56,696 bases of DNA from a virus, in the IMG/VR virus record IMGVR_UViG_3300025326_000036, positions 1 through 56,696 of that record; one strand, 5' to 3'. The notes below the pieces were generated by a model, which saw only the letters and a program-made list of their open reading frames with translations, did no database searches and was not told the DNA's origin. The translations under genes were made by a program, and so were the position numbers. Below are positions 1 through 8,278 of the stretch, piece after piece (the stretch's first letter is position 1; every line of letters begins with the position of its first letter).

Positions 1-132
1 CCCGAACAGACCGCCGACCGCCCCGACCGCAGCAGCTCCAGCGATCACACGCCAGTCCATACACCCCACCGAGGGAGGCAACGAGCCGGTTGCCACGGCT
101 CCACCGAGACAGCTTGCTAGTCGCTTTTTCAT
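1..132 (-). CDS. Truncated small membrane protein (N-terminal 44 residues)
   Basis: Only the first 44 codons lie in the window; the gene runs off the left edge. It begins MKKRLASCLGG and later has a Gly/Ala-rich hydrophobic stretch (VIAGAAAVGAVGGLFG). The start is fixed by an ATGA overlap with the DUF1353 stop and by GGAGG just upstream. A second in-frame ATG at 60 also has a GGTGGGGTGT leader and could be the true start. Its place beside the lysis genes would suit a holin or other membrane protein, but that is inference because the rest is missing. Confidence 0.5.
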   Translation of the reverse strand, partial: MKKRLASCLGGAVATGSLPPSVGCMDWRVIAGAAAVGAVGGLFG

Positions 133-527
133 GGTGCCTCCAATACCTTGTCTTCCTGCCACGCTGCCGATCCTTCCCCGCCGAGTCGGACGCCTCTGAG
201 TACCCACCATCGGCGTATCCCCCACATTCCGTCTTCCTTGCACCAGCGGTCAAGCTCCTGGTCGGCGGTCGGTCGCCAGCCGCAATCGAGTAGCCGCATA
301 CGCATGAGTTGGTAGAGAGCGTCATGCCCGAACGCTCCGCGTATGAAGTTCTTTGTATCTATCGTGGGTCCACTCGGTCCGTCGCTGGCGTAGCCTGCAC
401 GTAGGGTCAGCAGACCGGATGCAGTCAGGGTGATGAACGGGGTGATGATGTCGGCGGGGGGTCGGATGGCGGTCTGCACCGCGTAATCCTCGGCCAACCG
501 GTACTTGTAGCCGGCGCAATATTTCAT
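129..527 (-). CDS. DUF1353 family phage protein
   Basis: A 132-residue protein with the DUF1353 signature: ASDGPSGPT near residue 50, then FIRGAFGHDALYQLMR. The family is widespread in tailed phages near lysis and tail genes, and its biochemical role is not established. The start MKYCAGYKYRL was chosen because GAGGTG lies just upstream and the ATG overlaps the stop of the preceding lipoprotein gene (ATGA). No signal peptide or membrane segment is visible. The family call is fairly safe; function is unknown. Confidence 0.8.
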   Translation of the reverse strand: MKYCAGYKYRLAEDYAVQTAIRPPADIITPFITLTASGLLTLRAGYASDGPSGPTIDTKNFIRGAFGHDALYQLMRMRLLDCGWRPTADQELDRWCKEDGMWGIRRWWVLRGVRLGGEGSAAWQEDKVLEAP

Positions 528-748
528 CGCTTCACCTCGTACCGGAACTCGGCGCCGGCTTGCCAATTGGTCGTGCCATCATGGAACATCTCGCTGGTGG
601 CCCTGCCTACCTGGGCACGGTAGGTAACTCCGGTGAGGGTGTGACCACATCCAGTGAGCAGGAGGACCGCCGCAGCAAGCACAGCCGATCCGTAGCGGCG
701 TACAGTTTGGCAAGCGTCCGGTCGGCGCTGGTCCTGAGTTCCTTGCAT
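524..748 (-). CDS. Small predicted lipoprotein (o-spanin candidate)
   Basis: A 74-residue protein with a basic N-terminus, a hydrophobic run AVLAAAVLLLTG and a lipobox-like LLTG|C at about residues 31-34, so the mature form would be about 40 residues on the outer membrane. AGGAGA precedes the ATG, and its stop overlaps the next start. The first 142 nt overlap another small ORF in a different frame, which recalls Rz/Rz1 nesting. However, the proline-rich character of Rz1 is missing and the partner has no convincing membrane anchor. Outer-membrane lipoprotein is well supported; spanin is a guess. Confidence 0.6.
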   Translation of the reverse strand: MQGTQDQRRPDACQTVRRYGSAVLAAAVLLLTGCGHTLTGVTYRAQVGRATSEMFHDGTTNWQAGAEFRYEVKR

Positions 749-816
749 AATGTCTCCTGGCTCACCAGAGCGGCGAGGTTCGTGGCGGCAACGAGTGCTT
801 CCACGATGGCTCTCAC
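607..816 (-). CDS. Small ORF overlapping the lipoprotein gene
   Basis: A 69-residue ORF starting with GTG that overlaps the stop of the preceding gene (GTGA). The first 20 residues (RAIVEALVAATNLAALV) are weakly hydrophobic or amphipathic and the C-terminus is Pro/Ser-rich. It shares about 140 nt with the lipoprotein gene in another frame. Translational coupling and the need to fill the gap support it. No family was recognised. It might be an i-spanin-like partner, but no clear transmembrane helix is present. Confidence 0.4.
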   Translation of the reverse strand: MRAIVEALVAATNLAALVSQETLCKELRTSADRTLAKLYAATDRLCLLRRSSCSLDVVTPSPELPTVPR

Positions 817-995
817 TGGGCGGCCTGCTGTGCGGCTTCATTCCGCTGACGGCAGTTACGGCACTCGACCGGGTTTCTCTTGGCACAGGCTTGGACGTTA
901 TTGCCATGGATGCAGTGACCCATGGCGTAGGAACAATACGCTCCACCCCGGGTGCCGTATGACTCCAGCATCTTGATACGGGCTGCGTCTTCCAT
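813..995 (-). CDS. Small Cys-rich protein
   Basis: A 60-residue protein with five cysteines, including a C-terminal CRNC pair, and a run of Ala/Gln at the end. GAGGGGGTGAGCC lies directly before the ATG and the stop overlaps the next GTG (GTGA). It sits directly downstream of the endolysin gene. Metal binding is possible from the cysteines, but no family was recognised. Confidence 0.5.
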   Translation of the reverse strand: MEDAARIKMLESYGTRGGAYCSYAMGHCIHGNNVQACAKRNPVECRNCRQRNEAAQQAAQ

Positions 996-1006
996 GGCTC
1001 ACCCCC

Positions 1007-1429
1007 TCAGACTATTTCAATCTCCCCCGCCTGCCATCTGGCCTGTTGCTTCTTCCACTTTGCCATCTCGACGTGGGGTAAATCCAATATGCTCTTAAAG
1101 TGCCCACCCCACGTTAAACCTAGTTCTTCGGCAATAGCACCCATCTTTTCAAAAAGGGATCGTGCGGCCCCCCAATCGAAATCGTTGTCTGCCTTGAGCG
1201 GCCACACGTCCACGGCGTAGCCGAAGTTGTGGGCTGACTGCCCGGGCTTGGCGTTGCTGACCACCTTGCCTGGAGCGGTGCGCCCCTGAGCGTATATCGT
1301 GCGCTGCTGTGCCATCGTGCGGCGGGCATCGCTGATTGCCCACTGACGGTTGGTGGCTGCCTCGGTGCGCTTGATCAGTTCTTCGACCAGCGGTCTGAAA
1401 TCAGGTTCCAACGTATCTATACGACTCAC
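1007..1429 (-). CDS. Endolysin, M15 family L-Ala-D-Glu/D-Ala-D-Ala peptidase
   Basis: A 140-residue zinc peptidase of the VanY/T5-endolysin type, expected to cleave peptidoglycan stem peptides at lysis. The M15 zinc site is visible: SAHNFGYAVDV (H67, D74) and LPHVE (H119), with typical length for a single-domain phage enzyme. There is no signal peptide, so it needs a holin to reach the wall. Two in-frame GTG codons compete at the start; I chose the second (MSRIDTLEPD) because GAGGTG sits at normal spacing before it, while the first overlaps that site. Confidence 0.9.
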   Translation of the reverse strand: MSRIDTLEPDFRPLVEELIKRTEAATNRQWAISDARRTMAQQRTIYAQGRTAPGKVVSNAKPGQSAHNFGYAVDVWPLKADNDFDWGAARSLFEKMGAIAEELGLTWGGHFKSILDLPHVEMAKWKKQQARWQAGEIEIV

Positions 1430-1441
1430 GGTCACACCTCA

Positions 1442-3145
1442 CTATAATCTCATTGTTATCCCGTCAAGATATGCAGCCGCTGACGCTAGCGTCAGAACGA
1501 CTACCTCACCGTTGGTGTCTACCCTGATCGAACCCGGTACTCCACCTGTTCCAACGGTGAGATACCGTGCGGCGGTTGGACGCAACCCAACCGGCAGGGT
1601 CGCAATCACGGTACCAGTAGTTGCTGTACCACTTACAAATGCCCCTCTAAATGAAACGGTACCGTCTTCTTTCAAAACATAAGTCATTGTTGCCGTTGCA
1701 CTCCATCCGTTGACGAATGTTATGCCCGTAGCACTGTAGGCAACCCCGTAATTCAAAGAACTGGCCGAGCTAAAGACTTCTCCGTCTGCAGGAACCCCAC
1801 CGAATAAATTTTTATCGCCTAGATAATTATTGCTGCTGTATGCACCTGTAGCGAAATTCACAAACGTGGAAGTAGTAACACCTGGAAATATGTTCTTGTC
1901 TATGCTGGCAAGTGAGCAGTTGAGCACCATTATTCCATGCGCTACATTGGACCCACCACCTATGTTGTTGTCTTCAATAGTGACTCCGACGCTTTGATAA
2001 TCCGCTCCGTTAGTTCCACCAGCTTCACCGACTGTTATTTGTGCCGCGTATGGGCTGTCATTGACACCATATCCAGGGTATTGCTCAAACTGGTTGTAGA
2101 CTATCTTTATTTGCGATCCGTTTAATATCCTGATTTGACCCTTTTTTGTGGTAATGACGTTCCCTTGCACTAAGTGTGAGTATGAACCAAACTCGATATC
2201 AAAGACAATTCCAGTCTGCATAGAACCGAAAATATTATTGTAAAGAACCCTTTGTCCATCTGCACACTTGTGCAGGAATCCGACACCGTTTTCTAGCGTA
2301 TTACCTACTATATTTGAGAATGCCGCAGTGCTGTGGAATACAACAGCGTGCGCCCAAACCCCCTGTAGACTACAATCGGAGACGGTAAATTCAAATTGAG
2401 GGAGTACACCAGTACCGACGCCCTCTACATATACGGAACTCGCCCCGAGAGTGGAACCGGCAAAATACGCACCGATACCTGTCACACTCTGTCCTCGCAC
2501 ATCCCCGTTGCCGTTGTTCGATGTGACTGAGAAATTGAATATATTGTTGGCTGTATCGGTCACATACCCGACAATGGTTGTGGCATTCCGGGTGCCGGCC
2601 AATGATATATTTTTTGTGATCGTGAATATGTCGGTCCCGGTACTCGACACTTTGTAAGTAGTTGGTCTGAACCTGAGAACAGAGCCAGAGGGTAGCGCGG
2701 CAATCGCCTTGGTGACACCCGCTGTCATATCTGTCGTACCGGGGGTAGTATTGGTCTGGAAATAGTCAGGATAGCCATCGGACGTAGCGCCGAGTGTGAC
2801 CGCCCCCGTGCCAGCGAATACTTGCTGCAACGGCCACTGTGACGTGTCGCCCGTGTACCTGAAGGTGGTCGTGTTACCTATCGACCCGCCAGGCGCAACG
2901 CGCAACGTCCGGTCAGCCGGCCAGGCGTGCAGGGTGGCGCTGGAGATGTTCGACTGCACGGCGCTGAGGGCTGATGTGACCACCACCGTCTTGCCAGCAG
3001 CATCCGGCGCCACGGCAGCAGCAGCGAGGGTGGTCTTGACGGCGTAGGTGCCGTTGGCCCCTTGGACCAAGATGGCAGCGGGGGATGGTGAGCCGCAGCC
3101 ACACAGCAGGGTGACGGCGAGTAGTAATACGGTCAGGTGTCTCAT
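1442..3145 (-). CDS. Beta-helix tailspike-like protein with lipoprotein-type signal
   Basis: A 567-residue protein. Residues 1-17 form a Sec-type leader ending LLCGC, a near-lipobox, which is unusual for a virion protein. Residues about 130-450 are Gly/Asn-rich with repeating short turns, typical of a right-handed parallel beta-helix (pectate-lyase fold) as in polysaccharide-degrading tailspikes. The C-terminus (GLRPTAARYL, then DTNGEVVVL) resembles the knob seen at many phage fibre ends. The stop lies just upstream of the endolysin and the start overlaps the neighbouring TM-gene stop (ATGA). Receptor binding or capsule depolymerisation is likely; whether it is exported is open. Confidence 0.65.
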   Translation of the reverse strand: MRHLTVLLLAVTLLCGCGSPSPAAILVQGANGTYAVKTTLAAAAVAPDAAGKTVVVTSALSAVQSNISSATLHAWPADRTLRVAPGGSIGNTTTFRYTGDTSQWPLQQVFAGTGAVTLGATSDGYPDYFQTNTTPGTTDMTAGVTKAIAALPSGSVLRFRPTTYKVSSTGTDIFTITKNISLAGTRNATTIVGYVTDTANNIFNFSVTSNNGNGDVRGQSVTGIGAYFAGSTLGASSVYVEGVGTGVLPQFEFTVSDCSLQGVWAHAVVFHSTAAFSNIVGNTLENGVGFLHKCADGQRVLYNNIFGSMQTGIVFDIEFGSYSHLVQGNVITTKKGQIRILNGSQIKIVYNQFEQYPGYGVNDSPYAAQITVGEAGGTNGADYQSVGVTIEDNNIGGGSNVAHGIMVLNCSLASIDKNIFPGVTTSTFVNFATGAYSSNNYLGDKNLFGGVPADGEVFSSASSLNYGVAYSATGITFVNGWSATATMTYVLKEDGTVSFRGAFVSGTATTGTVIATLPVGLRPTAARYLTVGTGGVPGSIRVDTNGEVVVLTLASAAAYLDGITMRL

Positions 3146-3405
3146 TTACCCTCCAGCGCACTGATCCTGAGACCCATGCGTTCTATGTCAGATTGTATTG
3201 AGCGGTCGCTGTTGTCCAACCGGTTGATTTCTTTTGCCATCTCAGCCCTGATCGTGGGCGCTTGCCAGAACACCGAGTAACTGAGTAACCCCACCGCTAT
3301 ACCGCACAGTATCAAGACACCGCTCAATTTAGCCGATAACACGGACTCCTTGACCATCCGGTCGGTGAGGCAATTGGGCGTGAGGCAGGATTGGTTGTCA
3401 GGCAT
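3142..3405 (-). CDS. Single-pass membrane protein with C-terminal coiled coil
   Basis: An 87-residue protein. Residues about 27-48 (LSGVLILCGIAVGLLSYSVF) form one transmembrane helix, followed by a heptad-like helix (AEMAKEINRLDNSDRSIQSD). GGGAGAACCTACT precedes the ATG and the stop overlaps the tailspike start. The topology resembles an i-spanin, whose periplasmic coiled coil pairs with a lipoprotein; the lipoprotein at 524-748 would be a possible partner. That pairing is inference. Confidence 0.6.
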   Translation of the reverse strand: MPDNQSCLTPNCLTDRMVKESVLSAKLSGVLILCGIAVGLLSYSVFWQAPTIRAEMAKEINRLDNSDRSIQSDIERMGLRISALEGK

Positions 3406-3490
3406 AGTAGGTTCTCCCTGGACGTGGAGCGGGTGGGGGTTTGGGTTTTGGCTTAGGGCGCTTGACGGGCTTCACTGTGCGCTTGGTCAT
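3398..3490 (-). CDS. 30-residue Lys/Pro-rich peptide
   Basis: A short ORF (MTKRTVKPVKRPKPKPKPPP and ten more residues), strongly basic and proline-rich. It is supported by a GGAGGGGGC leader, an ATGA overlap with the upstream gene stop and an 8-nt overlap with the next start. It looks like the basic proline-rich tails seen elsewhere in this genome (for example the protein at 22825-23172). Nucleic-acid or surface binding is possible; the function is unknown. Confidence 0.45.
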   Translation of the reverse strand: MTKRTVKPVKRPKPKPKPPPAPRPGRTYYA

Positions 3491-3681
3491 GCCCCCTCCG
3501 TGAGTAACTTATCGCAGAAATGCTTTGAAAATTCGTCAGCACTATCGTAGGAACACCCTTTCACCCAACGACCATCCCATGCGAGATAGCACTGGTCAGC
3601 CAAATGGTCAGGCGAGTCTACGTGGTCACACACCGCTGTGTTTGTCGTTGACCCGCATTTTCTACACGTCTTGATACCCAT
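3487..3681 (-). CDS. Small Cys-rich (zinc-ribbon-like) protein
   Basis: A 64-residue protein with CRKCG at residues 6-10 and further Cys/His residues (CDHVDSPDH, CYLAW, CSYD, HFCD) that could coordinate zinc. AAGGAGG sits at good spacing before the ATG; the preceding in-frame GTG is less likely. The stop overlaps the start of the Lys/Pro-rich peptide. No family was recognised. Confidence 0.6.
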   Translation of the reverse strand: MGIKTCRKCGSTTNTAVCDHVDSPDHLADQCYLAWDGRWVKGCSYDSADEFSKHFCDKLLTEGA

Positions 3682-3699
3682 CACACCCCTCCTTGCATC

Positions 3700-4251
3700 C
3701 TATGCCCTATACCAGTTGTTATCCGTAACGGAGCGAACCAGCCTGGTGCCCACACCCTGCACATCGAGGTCCACGTACTCCTGACCCTGCACGGTGCCGG
3801 TTGCCGGTGTGATCCTGACCGGATTGGCCGATGAGTCGGTTTTGAATATTTCGTAGTAGGCGGGTGCCAGGGGATCGTCTGCGGATAGGATGTTGGCGTT
3901 GAACGTGGCGGCTGCGGCATCACCGAATATCTGGAGGGTTGCCCCGATGCTGCCGGTGTCGATGCCGGCTACCGTGTCTGCCGTGTAGATCATCAGACCG
4001 TCCTCATCGTAGAGCGCCATTGCATAGCTGCCGGATAGCCACACATCGGCTCGGCCACCGGCATCAAGTATGACGGGGTTGCTGTTGGGCGTCTGACCGG
4101 TGGCGTCGGTGTATGTTGATTTGGGGAAGCTTTGCCCGGGGCCAGCGACAGTGGTCGGTTGGGCGGTGTAGAGTAGAGCGCCGGCAGCCGGCATACCTGA
4201 CGACAGGAACTCGGCAAAGCGCGGCATGGGACAGAGGACTGTCAGAGACAT
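3700..4251 (-). CDS. Tail fibre/tailspike N-terminal-type protein
   Basis: A 183-residue protein whose N-terminal half carries a motif common in phage tail proteins: GALLYTAQPTT, KSTYTDATGQTPNSNPV, LDAGGRADVWLSGSY, ALYDEDGLMIYT. This domain normally attaches tail fibres or spikes to the virion. The C-terminal half is a small beta-rich region ending RLVRSVTDNNWYRA. It has no beta-helix, so it probably acts as an adaptor or a short appendage. It is the first gene after a promoter at 4309-4337. The ribosome site (GCGGGTACCCC) is weak. Confidence 0.65.
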   Translation of the reverse strand: MSLTVLCPMPRFAEFLSSGMPAAGALLYTAQPTTVAGPGQSFPKSTYTDATGQTPNSNPVILDAGGRADVWLSGSYAMALYDEDGLMIYTADTVAGIDTGSIGATLQIFGDAAAATFNANILSADDPLAPAYYEIFKTDSSANPVRITPATGTVQGQEYVDLDVQGVGTRLVRSVTDNNWYRA

Positions 4252-4308
4252 GGGGTACCCGCCTGTATGGGTTGAGAGCCGCTGGCCCGTTGCCGAGCGG
4301 CTGTGTGG

Positions 4309-4337
4309 ATATGAGCATATTACGTGGCGTATGTCAA
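4309..4337 (-). promoter_or_regulatory. Sigma70-type promoter for the tail/lysis genes
   Basis: On the minus strand TTGACA (4332-4337) is followed after 17 nt by TCATAT (4309-4314). It lies in the 87-nt gap just upstream of the fibre-like gene and overlaps the end of the ejection-protein gene by a few bases. It would drive the tail and lysis genes leftwards. The -10 is a weak match. Confidence 0.5.
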
Positions 4338-4338
4338 G

Positions 4339-7300
4339 CTATTTACCGCCTGTGACCGCGCTCAACGCTCCAGCGGCACCCTCAACCACTGCACCGCCTG
4401 CCGCCGCTGTGCCCTCGGGATCGGCCAGCATCTGGATGAAATACGGCTTGAGTGTGGTGGCTGCACGCTGGCTGATGTCCGAGTAGCGTTTGGCGCGGTA
4501 GATTTCCATCAGCGAGGCGGCTACGTTGCCGTCCAGCAAACCGTCCTGGATGATCTGGTCAACTCGCCCCTCGGCTGCTTTCATGGGGTTCTTGACCACC
4601 GCGCCGACCGCCCCCTTGACCGAGTTCATCAGCCAGCCGGCCTTGGCTAGTACGGCGCCGAACATGGATACCTTGTCGCCGAGCGCCAACAGGTCCAGCT
4701 TCTCAGCGGTGTTACTACCCCTGAGTGTGGCTACCACGTTACTGCGCTCCGATATTTCCAGAGTATGCGCCCAATCCATCACCGCCCGGGTGCTGCCGAA
4801 ATACTTACCGATGCTCGGACCAAACTGCTTCTTGGCGAATTTGATAGCCATGCGAGCCGACATGGTGGGATTACGCAGGGAGTCCACACCCAAGCCGTCA
4901 AGGTGGGCGCGTATCGCCTTGGGTAGTTGACCCTTGATGATCTGCTCCACGTCGCGTGTCAGACCGAGAGTATTCAGCACCTCGGCATTGTCTCCCAGGA
5001 ACCGCTCGGCTGCCGGTACGCTCATCACGCCGGTTGACGGCTCGATAGCGGCCTTGGTGAACCGTGTGACTACGTGCGGGTAGACTAGCTCGCCGGCTGC
5101 CTGCCGACCGGCTGTCATGCGGGCAGCCTGGTCAACGGGTCCGGTGGCCGGCACATACGGCATCTTGGCCCTGACCAGTTCAAACGCGCCACGGGGTGTG
5201 AACACCTTGTCGGGTATCTGCTCCAGCGGGGTATTCAGACCGCCGTACTGATCGCCCTTCTTGAGTATGCCAGCGATGGTGTCCCGGGCGAAGCGGTCTT
5301 TTTGTTCCTCGCGGGTGTACCGGCGTGCGCTGGCATAGCTGGCTGCCACATCCTCGGCTGGTTGGGCGGCTGTCAGGGTGTCGGTGAGTGTCTGGCGACG
5401 GGCGGTCAGTTCGGTGAGTGCGGGTGACTGTGGTGGTTTGTCCGTTGCATTTTTGAACTTACTAGGGTCACTGATATAATATACTGTGCTGTCTGCCTTT
5501 CCACCGGGGGTGTCTTTTACGTTTGTAAAGATTATCCCGTCATGACCCCCCGCTTTCATTTGTTCAATGTACTCTACAAGGGCTTTAGAGCGTATCTTTC
5601 CCTTATCATCAGTGTAATGTTTTGCCCCGTAGTCATAGCCGGTAGTATCTACTTTAAGCGGGTTTTTCAAATTAAGACGCCCGTGTAACAACGTGGTTCT
5701 GCCCTCAATTTTTTTTACGTCAGGTTCACCAAACATTTTTACAAGTTCTTCTCTTGAAAGTCCTGAATATCTATATTTTTCTGCCACGTCCTTGGTGCTG
5801 AACACAAAGCCGTTATTGGTTAAGTCTCCTGCTTGTTCCCCCGCACGGTCCAAAGATAAACCACCCTCATGAAGATGTCGGCTCCCGTGCCATACCTCTA
5901 TCCCCTCATCAGCCCCCGCGCCACCGACTGTCGGCACAGGTTTACCAGCCTTCTCATACGCCGCTGTCAACCGAGCCTGGTACATGGCGTCCGACTCGCC
6001 GGTCATCTTCATCATGCCCGGTTGAGTGCCCATGTCAGCACGCATAGCGACCAAGTCGGGCTTGGCGCCGGCTGCTTGCTCTGCTGCAATGCGCTCATCG
6101 AGTGTGGCCATCTGGCTGCGCACCTTGCTCGGGTATATGATACGCCCCTCATGGATAGCCACATCCCCCGCCTCGGCAGACTTGCCCATTGCCTCAAACG
6201 AATCCCACACACCCTGTTTGACGCGTTGCAATGCCGATGCAGCGGCCCGGTCGCCTGACTGTATCGCCTGACTGATCCTGCCGTCAATGGTCTCCTTGAT
6301 CGACTTGAGACCCCCTGCCGTCTTGTCAGCATTCTTGGCGAACGTAGCCACACCCTCTACGGCCTTGCGTGCGGTCTCGTCCAGGTTGCTATCGAGCGTG
6401 GTCTGTAAGGCGTCGTCAAACTCGGCTCGGGGCATCTCATACTTGAACTCGGGCTGGTTGAATAGCCGCTTGACCTCCGGTGCCACCTGAGCTTCCGACT
6501 CCTGCACCGACTTGACGATCCGCTCACCGGTCGTGCTGGCGTACTCGCTGGCTGGCATAGCCTCACCGCGACCTACCTGGCGGCCTACGCGGGTCAGAGC
6601 GGCATCGGCGTTGACGGCTGAGTTGAGGTTCACCCGCTCATCGAACGGCATGGCACCGTCGCTGGTACCCCGGGTCTTGTACTTGAGCCGCTGCTTCTGC
6701 TCCAGGGCGAGTAGTTTACCACCCTCACGCTGGCCGGCGCTCGACTGGAGGGGTCGCTGACCCGGGCGGTCGGCGTTCAGACGGTTGAACAGCGCGTCGT
6801 CGCGGTTGCGGGTGGCCTGCTTGACCTGAGCCAGCCGGTTACTGTCGGTGACGGTGGTGCGCTCAGCAAATCCCGGGTCGGTCGTCTTCCAGTTGCCATT
6901 GACACCTGTGGCTGCGTCACCGAACTCTTGGGCCGCGTTGATACGGTTACGGACGGGACTGAGCGGGGCGCCCCGCTGGATGAGGTTCTTGCCGCCCTGT
7001 ACCAGTGCGCCGGCACCCTTGGCAAGTAGCGCACCGCCCATCTCCAGACCGGCGCCTGTCGCAAGCTGGTTGACGGTCTTGCCTACCTGTTGTGTGGCTG
7101 TACGGTTCGGTACTCCCTCGATCATGTCGGCAAGCTGGTTGCCTGTCGCATAGCCGAGAGCCGAGCCGGCTACCGTGCCAGCCGTTGCACCCGGTATCGC
7201 GCCGACCAGCGGGATGGTCACACCTCCTGTCAGGCCGCCGACCGCCGCACCGCCGATGCCGCCTGCAACCGCTCCACCACCCTCAAGGATGGGTCGCACG

Positions 7301-7536
7301 GCGTCAGCTACACCCTTGCGTGTCGGGGTGCCGAGTGACTGACCCTTAGCTTTACCCCAATTGCGTACCCGGGTGCCAGCCGTACCCTCGTCGGCCAGGA
7401 AGTCGCTGGCTGTCTTGCGTGGGCCTGCGGGCGCCGTGCCACCGTGCTGCGCGGCAAGCTGATCGAGTATCCCACCGCTGCTGGCTGCTGGAGGCGCTGC
7501 GGCGTGCTTGGCTGCCAGGTCGTCAAGGATTCCCAT
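4339..7536 (-). CDS. DNA-ejection (internal virion) protein with ADP-ribosyltransferase-like insert
   Basis: A 1065-residue protein in the position of P22 gp16. The N-terminus holds a duplicated motif, GILDDLAAKH then GILDQLAAQH. Residues about 85-135 are a Gly/Ala zipper (membrane-inserting type) and the rest is largely helical and charged, as in ejection proteins. Residues about 545-700 match the ART-PolyVal type of ADP-ribosyltransferase fold: IEVWHGS, NNGFVFSTKDVAEKY, then AGGHDGIIF and SDPSKFKNAT. That stretch (about 5440-5900) is clearly more AT-rich than its flanks, suggesting a late insertion. The family of the insert is recognised by pattern; activity is not proven. If active it would be delivered into the cell with the DNA. 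Confidence 0.75.
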   Translation of the reverse strand: MGILDDLAAKHAAAPPAASSGGILDQLAAQHGGTAPAGPRKTASDFLADEGTAGTRVRNWGKAKGQSLGTPTRKGVADAVRPILEGGGAVAGGIGGAAVGGLTGGVTIPLVGAIPGATAGTVAGSALGYATGNQLADMIEGVPNRTATQQVGKTVNQLATGAGLEMGGALLAKGAGALVQGGKNLIQRGAPLSPVRNRINAAQEFGDAATGVNGNWKTTDPGFAERTTVTDSNRLAQVKQATRNRDDALFNRLNADRPGQRPLQSSAGQREGGKLLALEQKQRLKYKTRGTSDGAMPFDERVNLNSAVNADAALTRVGRQVGRGEAMPASEYASTTGERIVKSVQESEAQVAPEVKRLFNQPEFKYEMPRAEFDDALQTTLDSNLDETARKAVEGVATFAKNADKTAGGLKSIKETIDGRISQAIQSGDRAAASALQRVKQGVWDSFEAMGKSAEAGDVAIHEGRIIYPSKVRSQMATLDERIAAEQAAGAKPDLVAMRADMGTQPGMMKMTGESDAMYQARLTAAYEKAGKPVPTVGGAGADEGIEVWHGSRHLHEGGLSLDRAGEQAGDLTNNGFVFSTKDVAEKYRYSGLSREELVKMFGEPDVKKIEGRTTLLHGRLNLKNPLKVDTTGYDYGAKHYTDDKGKIRSKALVEYIEQMKAGGHDGIIFTNVKDTPGGKADSTVYYISDPSKFKNATDKPPQSPALTELTARRQTLTDTLTAAQPAEDVAASYASARRYTREEQKDRFARDTIAGILKKGDQYGGLNTPLEQIPDKVFTPRGAFELVRAKMPYVPATGPVDQAARMTAGRQAAGELVYPHVVTRFTKAAIEPSTGVMSVPAAERFLGDNAEVLNTLGLTRDVEQIIKGQLPKAIRAHLDGLGVDSLRNPTMSARMAIKFAKKQFGPSIGKYFGSTRAVMDWAHTLEISERSNVVATLRGSNTAEKLDLLALGDKVSMFGAVLAKAGWLMNSVKGAVGAVVKNPMKAAEGRVDQIIQDGLLDGNVAASLMEIYRAKRYSDISQRAATTLKPYFIQMLADPEGTAAAGGAVVEGAAGALSAVTGGK

Positions 7537-7547
7537 GTGTCACCACC

Positions 7548-8264
7548 TCAAATGCTTATTAACTCGCAGAGTATCCCGCAATCGCCCATAATCATTGGTT
7601 CGTGTCGCCCGCGTTCGGGGTCAAGTTCATCAAGCCATATATTTTTTTTGATTATCGGGAAACCGATGTCTCTTTCCATTTTTGCGCGGGATGCAAATAC
7701 TTCTGGAAAATCAACCCTGATTTTATTCCAATAACCCATACCACCCTTCACGCAACCGATACAGTTGTTGTTGTGGTAGCCTAGATCATACATTGCTGGT
7801 CGTCTGATTCCGCTTGCAGCGAGAACAGCGTGAGCGTGTTCCTTTGTCATTTCTCTATCAATGAGGGGGAATAGATGTTCATGATTCGGCATATTCGACA
7901 CTATGTCGGATGCTCTATCTTTCTCATCGAAATCTAGACCCCACACTATACGCAGATTGCCTTCATTCTCGTATTCAAACTGTTTACGTACTGTTCGTTT
8001 CAAATGTTTAGTGCATACTGCACCAGTTTGACGCGACCTAATGAATGAGTTATACCGGCATACTGAATCAACACTCTTAAATGGCGACTGCCATATCTCA
8101 ACCTCTTTCCCAAACCATTGTTCACAGTCTTTGACGAATCGCATGGAATCAGGATGTTGGTCGTCAATATGTGTGTACATGACACGCTGTATCTGGTCTA
8201 TGGCTAGCTTAATCGCAACTGCAGATGACCCACCCGCGCTAAAATAACCTACTGTTTGATCCAT
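7548..8264 (-). CDS. PAPS-reductase / N-type ATP pyrophosphatase-like protein
   Basis: A 238-residue protein of the adenine-nucleotide alpha-hydrolase fold. The pyrophosphate loop near the N-terminus is FSAGGSSAV rather than the usual SGGKDS. CTKHLK lies at residues 84-89, and NNNCIGCVKGGMGYWNKIR at about 166-183 matches the Cys pair of phage PAPS-reductase-like proteins. Known relatives include PAPS reductase and DndC; the substrate here is unknown. The gene is AT-rich compared with its neighbours and sits between two ejection genes, so it looks like an inserted accessory gene. GGAGGGGTGAA precedes the ATG. Confidence 0.8.
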   Translation of the reverse strand: MDQTVGYFSAGGSSAVAIKLAIDQIQRVMYTHIDDQHPDSMRFVKDCEQWFGKEVEIWQSPFKSVDSVCRYNSFIRSRQTGAVCTKHLKRTVRKQFEYENEGNLRIVWGLDFDEKDRASDIVSNMPNHEHLFPLIDREMTKEHAHAVLAASGIRRPAMYDLGYHNNNCIGCVKGGMGYWNKIRVDFPEVFASRAKMERDIGFPIIKKNIWLDELDPERGRHEPMIMGDCGILCELISI

Positions 8265-8278
8265 TTCACCCCTCCAGG

